From contig DIZU01000042.1 in assembly GCA_002429455.1 (NCBI GenBank), positions 5,284 to 14,459 of the forward strand: a stretch of DNA of 9,176 nucleotides, read 5' to 3'. Position numbers and translations under genes: made by a program. This stretch comes from Methylotenera sp. UBA6020. Its GTDB lineage: Bacteria; Pseudomonadota; Gammaproteobacteria; Burkholderiales; Methylophilaceae. Of this stretch, positions 1 to 4,934 are shown piece by piece; position 1 is the stretch's first letter, and each line of letters begins with the position of its first letter. The notes under the pieces are model-generated. The model was not told the origin of the DNA and made no database searches. It worked only from the letters and a program-made list of their open reading frames with translations.

Positions 1-626
1 TTGTAGCTATACAAAATACCTGAGACAAAATCTACCACCATAATGACATCGCCCGTGTCATCCATCACCAAACCATTCGGCGCTAATACACGCGGCTCTT
101 GTTTATTATTAATGACCAGCGTGACCTTACCTTGTGGGTCAATTTTATAGATTGCACCACCCTTGCCTTTCAGGTCGCCGCTATCACTGACATATAAATT
201 ACCAGCTTTATCCGCCTCTAAATCATTTAGAAATAGTGGCACTTCAGGAAAAGCATTCGCGGCGGCAAACACTTGCATATGACCATTCATATCTATTTTC
301 AGTACCTTCACTTTATCAGCAACATACAGGTATTGACCAATAATCACCAAGCCTTTTGGGTCATCCAGGCCTTTTACAAATACATGCGACTTACCATTTT
401 CTATGACGGTAATCTGACCATCACCGTCTTTGCCAAATTCGTTAATCTCAGAAACATAAATTTTGCCATTTTTAGCCTGAACCACAGATTCAGGCATTTT
501 CAGGCCAGTAATTTTTTGCATGACAGCATGACTACTCCCAGCTTCTTTGCTGCTTTTCACGTCTTTAGCGCAACCAGTACTGACTAATGCCATCATGAAC
601 ACACTTACTAAAAGTTTTTTCTGCAT
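1..626 (-). CDS. SMP-30/gluconolactonase-like beta-propeller lipoprotein (partial, C-terminus beyond left edge)
   Basis: The first 208 codons of a gene that continues past base 1. The N-terminus has two lysines (QKK), a hydrophobic stretch and then LVSTGC with Cys19, which looks like a lipoprotein signal. The lipobox is imperfect because Ser rather than Leu sits at -3. Downstream is a beta-propeller of the NHL/SMP-30 kind: blade-like turns such as AKNGKIYVSE (51-60), LNDLEADKAGNLYVSDSG (133-150) and APNGLVMDD (182-190), which resemble the Asn/Asp metal-site segments of the SMP-30/gluconolactonase family. A lactonase or other ligand-binding role at the envelope is inferred; the substrate is unknown. 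ATG 626 is preferred over the adjacent ATG 629 because AGAGGA (633-638) lies 6 bases from it and only 3 from the other. It follows the 190-residue gene by 58 bases without a visible terminator, so it is probably the last seen member of the operon. Confidence 0.8.
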   Translation of the reverse strand, partial: MQKKLLVSVFMMALVSTGCAKDVKSSKEAGSSHAVMQKITGLKMPESVVQAKNGKIYVSEINEFGKDGDGQITVIENGKSHVFVKGLDDPKGLVIIGQYLYVADKVKVLKIDMNGHMQVFAAANAFPEVPLFLNDLEADKAGNLYVSDSGDLKGKGGAIYKIDPQGKVTLVINNKQEPRVLAPNGLVMDDTGDVIMVVDFVSGILYSY

Positions 627-632
627 CATTGA

Positions 633-638
633 TCCTCT
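633..638 (-). promoter_or_regulatory. Ribosome binding site of the SMP-30-like gene
   Basis: AGAGGA read on the minus strand. Two ATG codons lie in tandem downstream; the second (626) is at 6 bases, the first (629) at 3, so the second is the likelier start. Confidence 0.55.
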
Positions 639-684
639 AATTTAAGTAATCTGGACAAATATCGTCAAGCCAGAATTGTAAAGT

Positions 685-1257
685 TTAATAAAAGTTGATT
701 TTTGGTTCCACTTGCGCGCCAATCAAACCACAAGGTAACTTAGTCTCGTCCTTTGCACTTTTAGGTTTTGGATTGATCACTAGCTTCGTCATCAAGTCTT
801 GCATGGCTAATGTATATACCTTATTTAAGTGGTAGTTGATACCATTATCCACACTGGTGAAGCCCAGTTGTTGTGCCTCACCCACGTAAGTACCCAACAC
901 ATGACCACTACCAGAGTAAACCGTGGCTTCTAGCTTGCTATGATAAACACGCAACTGTGGGTTATAAAATAAGTACGGCTTGATGCGAATGATGGTATCA
1001 GCGGTTTCATTCGCATTACACACTTTTAGCTCGCTATCTTTTGCTTGCAATGCCTGAAAAGCAATAGGCTCGACTAATGGGCCTTGTGCAAACCAGTAGT
1101 CATAATAAGGATGTAACAAATGCACGCTGTAGTTGTAATCATTTGGGCTGATATATAACAAGGTATTGGTATTGGATTCAGTTGCATATAAGTTAGTTGT
1201 TACAGTTGCGAACACCGCTACACTTAAGCAAGCAATTGTTTTTATTGAAAGTCTCAT
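685..1257 (-). CDS. Exported protein of unknown function, 190 residues
   Basis: I do not recognise this protein. It has a Sec-type signal peptide: MRLSIK, a hydrophobic core to about residue 22, and a likely cleavage after the NLYA segment near residue 26. The mature part of about 165 residues is rich in aromatic residues (YNYSVHLLHPYYDYWFAQ) and has a central stretch with alternating hydrophobic residues (IIRIKPYLFYNPQLRVYHS, then KLEATVYSGSG) that suggests beta strands. Two cysteines, in KVCNA and LPCGL, could form a disulfide. No transmembrane segment or catalytic motif is visible. The ATG is well supported: AGGAGT at 1263-1268 lies 5 bases upstream. It sits 27 bases after the quinoprotein gene and 58 before the lipoprotein gene, so it is probably co-transcribed with both and acts in the periplasm or outer membrane. 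The reading frame is certain; the function is not. Confidence 0.8.
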   Translation of the reverse strand: MRLSIKTIACLSVAVFATVTTNLYATESNTNTLLYISPNDYNYSVHLLHPYYDYWFAQGPLVEPIAFQALQAKDSELKVCNANETADTIIRIKPYLFYNPQLRVYHSKLEATVYSGSGHVLGTYVGEAQQLGFTSVDNGINYHLNKVYTLAMQDLMTKLVINPKPKSAKDETKLPCGLIGAQVEPKINFY

Positions 1258-1284
1258 GATTTACTCCTGACTATTATTAAGCAG

Positions 1285-2544
1285 TTATTGCGCTGAACCA
1301 GATTTAGCAGGACTGGATTTATCAGTATTGGGCTGATAAGTAATACGATAGATCACCCCTGCTTTATCGTCAGACACATACAAAGCATGATCTGTTCCCA
1401 CGACCACATCTACAGGCCTACCCCATGCATGATCACCATGTAACCAGCCGGTTGCAAAATCTTCAACTGCAGCCACCTTAATGCGACCCGATTCATTTTT
1501 GAATTTTACACGTACTAGCTTGTATCCTGATGGCTGTTTGCGATTCCAAGAACCATGTAGGGCGACAATTGCATCCTGTTTATAGTCAGCAGGAAAGTTA
1601 GTTTTATCTAAAAAGGTAATGCCTATCGGGGTGGAGTGCGATGTAAAAGTAATTTCAGGCGCTTGCGTAGTTTTACAAAATCCAGCGTCTGCTACAAAGT
1701 TTGGATCTTCCACTTGCTGGCCCCAACAATGTGGCCAGCCATAGTGTTTGCCCGCTTCAATCTTATTAAGATGTTCTGGTGGCAGCTCATCATTCACAGT
1801 GCCGCCTTGGGTATCGGAACGCATATCCGCGCCATCATTGGTGGCATACATGGCGCCGGTTAACGGATGCCAAGCAAAGCCTTGTGAATTACGCAAACCG
1901 CGCGCCCAAATGGCAGATTGTTGATGTCGACCTAAGGTGACCAAGGCACCGGCAGGTTTACCTTCTAACGTGTAGCGCATGATTGTTGCACGTGCCGGGT
2001 CAGTTTCAATACACACATTACAGCTAGAGCCAACATTGATAAATAGATAACCATCCGGGCTAAGCTTGATGCTCTTGAGTGCGTGGCCGCCTGCTGGCAA
2101 ACCATTGATGAAGGGCGTCACTTTAGCAGGCCAGCCGCCTGCATTTTTTTCTAGCTTAGCTGTTTTATCTAGCTTTACTACACCATCCTGATTCGCAACA
2201 AGCAGCGTCTCACCAACAAACACCAAGCCTTGCGGCGCATTAAGATGATCCGCCACCGTGACGACCTCATCTGCGATACCGTCTTTATTATAATCAGGCA
2301 ACATCACAACTTTATTGCCTGCTGCTGAAGAAAGATAGAGATTGCCATCAGCGTCGAATGCCATGAATCGGGCGCCGACTAAATCTTCACCTCGCTTGGT
2401 TTTATAATCTGCATAAATTTCCGCCTTAAAGCCAGCTGGCAGCTTAAGGCTAGATAGGTCAGTTTGCGCATGGGCAGTCTGCATGCTAAATAGAGCAGAG
2501 AATGTAAGTACTGCAAAACTAGATAAACCTAGGTATTGCTGCAA
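1285..2544 (-). CDS. PQQ-dependent sugar dehydrogenase / L-sorbosone dehydrogenase-like protein
   Basis: Periplasmic quinoprotein of the soluble glucose/sorbosone dehydrogenase beta-propeller family. Such enzymes oxidise sugars or aldehydes with PQQ and pass electrons to a cytochrome or quinone. Visible family segments in the 419-residue form: LPAGFKAEIYA (35-45), GGH (152-154, candidate catalytic His), GSSCNVC (172-178, paired cysteines typical of this branch), RGLRNSQGFAWHP (215-227), NDELPPEHLN (251-260), HYGWPHC (267-273), ALHGSWNR (328-335), GRPVDVVVG (375-383) and SDDKAGVIYRITY (391-403). The signal peptide ends at AHA (24-26). The frame opens as far up as a TTG at 2595, but that codon has no ribosome site; TTG 2544 has AAGGGG at 6 bases and gives a normal signal length, although its n-region lacks a positive charge. 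No ATG is usable, since the first falls within the hydrophobic core. It is separated by 60 bases from the flavoprotein gene. True substrate unknown; no PQQ synthesis gene is in the window. Confidence 0.85.
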   Translation of the reverse strand: MQQYLGLSSFAVLTFSALFSMQTAHAQTDLSSLKLPAGFKAEIYADYKTKRGEDLVGARFMAFDADGNLYLSSAAGNKVVMLPDYNKDGIADEVVTVADHLNAPQGLVFVGETLLVANQDGVVKLDKTAKLEKNAGGWPAKVTPFINGLPAGGHALKSIKLSPDGYLFINVGSSCNVCIETDPARATIMRYTLEGKPAGALVTLGRHQQSAIWARGLRNSQGFAWHPLTGAMYATNDGADMRSDTQGGTVNDELPPEHLNKIEAGKHYGWPHCWGQQVEDPNFVADAGFCKTTQAPEITFTSHSTPIGITFLDKTNFPADYKQDAIVALHGSWNRKQPSGYKLVRVKFKNESGRIKVAAVEDFATGWLHGDHAWGRPVDVVVGTDHALYVSDDKAGVIYRITYQPNTDKSSPAKSGSAQ

Positions 2545-2550
2545 TTTGTA

Positions 2551-2556
2551 CCCCTT
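2551..2556 (-). promoter_or_regulatory. Ribosome binding site that places the quinoprotein start at TTG 2544
   Basis: AAGGGG on the minus strand, 6 bases before TTG 2544. It can pair with the 16S tail with one G-U pair. The upstream in-frame TTG at 2595 has only CCTACC before it, with no Shine-Dalgarno match. Confidence 0.5.
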
Positions 2557-2604
2557 ATCGTTAACTATCAATAAAACAATAGCATTAGCAAGCAAGGTAG
2601 GAAA

Positions 2605-3897
2605 TCAGGTCAAGGAATCTGCCCAAATATTCTGCGCCCAAGCAACGGCATAAGCGCCCTCTTGCTCACTGGGGCTTGCGGAAACGCCACCACCTTCGGC
2701 AGACACCATGATTTTTTTAGTCTCATCATACCGATAAACATTAGCCACATGCATGGCAGATTTATCTGTGACATAACTATAACAAGTGTTTGCAAACACG
2801 GGAGCCGGATCTGGCGCCAAGCCCGCCATCAGTTGCACGATGGCATTGGCACAAATCTTCGCCTGGTTAGTGGCCATGTGTGCAGACTTAGGTAGTGCCG
2901 CTGAAACAGCATCGCCGATCACATGCACATCGGTCGCTAATTTAGATTCATAACTTATAAAATCGACTTCACACCAGCGTTTATCCACATTACTAAGACT
3001 TACTATCTGGTTATTTATTTTTGCCATTTGTGCTGACTTGCCTGCACGTTGCGGCGGAATGATATTGAGGACATCAGCTTTCACTGAATCAAACTCTGTT
3101 TTAACCGTTTTAGTCGCAACATCTACATGTTCCAACGCATTGCTGGGGCGGTAATCAACCAAACCGGCATACATTTCATTGAACACTTTAGTGAACAAGC
3201 CTTTTTTAGAGATGATTTCTGCATTAGCATCCAAGACAATAATTTTAGACCTTGGTTTATTATTTTTGAGATAATACGCCACCTGCGCAGCACGCTCATA
3301 AGGGCCTGGTGGGCAGCGATACGGTGCCTTAGGCACATTCATCACAAATACGCCACCATCTGGCATGGCTTCAAGCTGATGCCTGAGATTCACTGTTTGC
3401 CAGCCGGCTTTCCATGCATGCGGAATTTTCTGTTGCGCTTCCGCACTTTGTAACATGGGTAATTCGTCGTATATAAAATCTACGCCTGGCGCGATAATCA
3501 ATCGGTCATAGCTCAAGTCACCACGCAGCATGCTGACTTTTTTGGCTGACACATCTATCGCCGTCACTTTGTCTTGCACCCATTGAATACCATGATTCGC
3601 TTTAAGCAGATTGTAGCCAAAGGTTAAATCATTAATCGTTTTACTGCCGCCCAATACCAGGTTACTTAACGGGCAAGAAACAAACTGGCTGTTTGCTTCA
3701 ACCACAATAACCTCAATGGCGCCTAAGCTCCACATACGCAGATACTTGGCAGCTGTAGCACCAGCATAGCCGCCGCCAATGATTACCACGCGACCAATCG
3801 GTAACTTTGTCGCTCTTGCAAACGCGGGCAGGCTAGCCGTAGCTATTCCAAGGCCTACGCCCGTGAGCTTTACAAAGTCACGGCGGTTAATCTGCAT
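2605..3897 (-). CDS. FAD-dependent sulfide dehydrogenase, flavocytochrome c flavoprotein subunit (FccB/SoxF family)
   Basis: Flavoprotein of the flavocytochrome c sulfide dehydrogenase family, which oxidises sulfide to sulfur in the periplasm and passes electrons to a haem subunit. A twin-arginine signal is clear (RRDFVK at 5-10, hydrophobic core to about 22, AFA near 27), as expected for a cofactor-loaded protein exported folded. The FAD dinucleotide fold is VVIIGGGYAGATAAKYL (37-53); the second flavin motif is HVIGDA (325-330). VSCPLSNLVLGG (73-84) is a family signature. Two cysteines in RCPPGPYER (Cys195) and NTCYS (Cys372) match the pair that forms the redox-active disulfide in the Allochromatium enzyme, so activity is plausible. 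Length 430 is normal. Its start overlaps the end of the cytochrome gene by 11 bases, which suggests translational coupling; the ribosome site is weak. Alternative: a related oxidoreductase acting on another sulfur compound. Family call strong, substrate inferred. Confidence 0.9.
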   Translation of the reverse strand: MQINRRDFVKLTGVGLGIATASLPAFARATKLPIGRVVIIGGGYAGATAAKYLRMWSLGAIEVIVVEANSQFVSCPLSNLVLGGSKTINDLTFGYNLLKANHGIQWVQDKVTAIDVSAKKVSMLRGDLSYDRLIIAPGVDFIYDELPMLQSAEAQQKIPHAWKAGWQTVNLRHQLEAMPDGGVFVMNVPKAPYRCPPGPYERAAQVAYYLKNNKPRSKIIVLDANAEIISKKGLFTKVFNEMYAGLVDYRPSNALEHVDVATKTVKTEFDSVKADVLNIIPPQRAGKSAQMAKINNQIVSLSNVDKRWCEVDFISYESKLATDVHVIGDAVSAALPKSAHMATNQAKICANAIVQLMAGLAPDPAPVFANTCYSYVTDKSAMHVANVYRYDETKKIMVSAEGGGVSASPSEQEGAYAVAWAQNIWADSLT

Positions 3898-4330
3898 ACT
3901 TCTCTGATAGTTTTTGCGAAGACAATGAAACAGCTTGGTGTGGGATTTGTATTGAGAAATACTCGGCTAAATCAGTAATTTCTTGCGGATTCAATCCCTT
4001 GGCATGATGGTGCATGACCGTTGCAGCACGCTCACCCGACTTAAAAGCTTGCATTTTTGTCACAAAAGCAGTCTTGTCTATGCCAACAAGCTTTGCCGCA
4101 TTGCCTAAGCTATTGCCGTTAGTACCGTGACATGCGGCACATGAGGCAGCCAAGCTTCGTACATGTACGAGCCTCAGCAGATTGTCTTGTAACTCTTTTT
4201 TTGAGGGATTTTTGTTTGAAGGTTCTAGATTTAGAACCTGTGGGTTTGACTCTTCTGCTAAAACAATCATCGAGCAACCAAGCCCGATGATTGTTAACAT
4301 CATCAACAAAAGATAAGTCGCTTTTTGCAA
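3887..4330 (-). CDS. Monohaem cytochrome c, probable haem subunit partner of the sulfide dehydrogenase
   Basis: Small class I c-type cytochrome, 147 residues. The haem site is CAACH (64-68) and the likely axial Met is Met106 in TVMHHHAKGL, with LNPQEITDLAEYFS (113-126) as the terminal helix, as in cytochrome c4/c553-like domains and FccA/SoxE subunits. A Sec signal covers about residues 1-25 (MQKATY, hydrophobic core, likely cut after VLA). A linker of about 35 residues precedes the haem domain. The start is uncertain: the frame is closed by TAA two codons above TTG 4330, the only start that keeps the lysine of the signal peptide, but AAGG is just 1 base from it. ATG 4303 would remove the charged n-region and has no ribosome site. 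It overlaps the flavoprotein gene by 11 bases and follows the ankyrin gene by 34, so the flavoprotein is its most likely electron donor. A single haem distinguishes it from dihaem FccA. Confidence 0.85.
   Translation of the reverse strand: MQKATYLLLMMLTIIGLGCSMIVLAEESNPQVLNLEPSNKNPSKKELQDNLLRLVHVRSLAASCAACHGTNGNSLGNAAKLVGIDKTAFVTKMQAFKSGERAATVMHHHAKGLNPQEITDLAEYFSIQIPHQAVSLSSQKLSEKYAD
4221..4238. repeat. 7-bp inverted repeat inside the cytochrome gene
   Basis: GGTTCTA (4221-4227) and TAGAACC (4232-4238) are perfect complements around a 4-base loop. It lies in the linker-coding part of the cytochrome gene. No T-tract follows on either strand, so it is not a terminator. A stem this short can arise by chance; it is noted because a stronger one lies 23 bases away. 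Confidence 0.5.
4262..4295. repeat. 11-bp perfect inverted repeat in the signal-peptide region of the cytochrome gene
   Basis: AACAATCATCG (4262-4272) and CGATGATTGTT (4285-4295) are perfect complements with a 12-base loop, in which GC and GC (4274-4275, 4282-4283) could add two more pairs. In mRNA the hairpin would begin about 35 bases after the TTG start. It has no T-tract, so it is not an ordinary terminator. It could affect translation or stability of the operon message, or be a protein-binding site. Confidence 0.65.
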
Positions 4331-4364
4331 ACCTTATTATCTTTATGAAGATTGGCTTAAAGTA

Positions 4365-4859
4365 TTAGAGACATTTCTCCTCTTGGCAACCATCATTTTT
4401 AACACCTAGGGATACCAATAAATCCACCATTTTGGTGTTGCCCGTGTCACGTATTACACGAATAATATCTACATCAGCGCGCATTTTGATATTGATATCG
4501 GCACCTTTTGCAGCCAAATATTTTACAATGTCTTCATGGCCATCATAAGCAGCCAGATGAAAAGCGGTCATTTTTGTCATTGGATGTTGATAGTTAAGAT
4601 TGGCACCATGTTCAGTTAAATACTTAACAACTTCAAATTGACCTTTAGTCGCGGCCATTTGAATTGGTGCCCATGCAAAATAAGTGGCGTTGACGTCTAT
4701 GCCACTTTCTATGTATTTTTTCACTAGTTTCATATTGCCTTTACCAACGGCATCGGTAAATTCAACAGATTGATCGTCGGTAAGCTGAGTTGCTGCCAGC
4801 GCGTTATTAATTGAGAAACCTAAAACCAATACAGCCAACAATACTTTAATAAACTTCAT
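4365..4859 (-). CDS. Periplasmic ankyrin-repeat protein
   Basis: A 164-residue exported protein. The signal peptide is clean: MKFIK, a hydrophobic core and INNALA, with cleavage near residue 22. About four ankyrin repeats follow: roughly 31-57 (diverged), 62-91 (APIQMAATKGQFEVVKYL), 96-126 (TAFHLAAYDGHEDIVKYL) and 130-154 (degenerate last repeat). Ankyrin stacks bind partner proteins and have no enzymatic activity of their own. The tail carries two cysteines four residues apart (Cys158 and Cys163 in GCQEEKCL), which could form a disulfide or bind metal. The frame has an earlier ATG at 4880, but it lacks a ribosome site and would put seven extra residues before the signal; ATG 4859 has GGAGA 8 bases upstream. 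It is first in the six-gene set, 34 bases before the cytochrome gene. A chaperone, docking or protective role for the neighbouring redox proteins is an inference. Confidence 0.85.
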   Translation of the reverse strand: MKFIKVLLAVLVLGFSINNALAATQLTDDQSVEFTDAVGKGNMKLVKKYIESGIDVNATYFAWAPIQMAATKGQFEVVKYLTEHGANLNYQHPMTKMTAFHLAAYDGHEDIVKYLAAKGADINIKMRADVDIIRVIRDTGNTKMVDLLVSLGVKNDGCQEEKCL

Positions 4860-4867
4860 ACTATTTT

Positions 4868-4872
4868 TCTCC
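4868..4872 (-). promoter_or_regulatory. Ribosome binding site that places the ankyrin gene start at ATG 4859
   Basis: GGAGA on the minus strand, 8 bases before ATG 4859. It lies downstream of the alternative ATG at 4880, which has no such site. Confidence 0.6.
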
Positions 4873-4880
4873 AAAGTCAT

Positions 4881-4909
4881 TTGTTAAATTTCATTTTTAT
4901 TAATGTCTA
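4881..4909 (-). promoter_or_regulatory. Candidate sigma-70 promoter for the envelope redox operon (weak)
   Basis: In the AT-rich gap after purL, TAGACA (4904-4909) matches the -35 consensus at 5 of 6 and is followed after 17 bases by TAACAA (4881-4886), which matches the -10 at only 3 of 6. If used, transcription would begin near 4874, downstream of ATG 4880 and just before the ribosome site for ATG 4859. Read-through from purL is an equally good explanation, since no terminator is visible in the gap. Confidence 0.25.
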
Positions 4910-4934
4910 ATTTCTATATTTATTGTTGTAGCGC

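Noticed and set aside
273..587. Plus-strand open frame of 104 codons
   Set aside because: It lies opposite the SMP-30-like lipoprotein gene, has no ribosome site or recognisable domain, and its composition looks like the reverse of a coding frame.
2662..3453. Plus- and minus-strand open frames overlapping the flavoprotein gene (2610-2795, 2662-2895, 3123-3338, 3127-3453)
   Set aside because: They are alternative frames of a gene with clear family motifs; the translations show no domain.
4272..4330. Lipoprotein signal in the cytochrome (Cys19 after IIGLG)
   Set aside because: The residues before the Cys (G-L-G) do not fit a lipobox, and a normal Sec cut after VLA is available.
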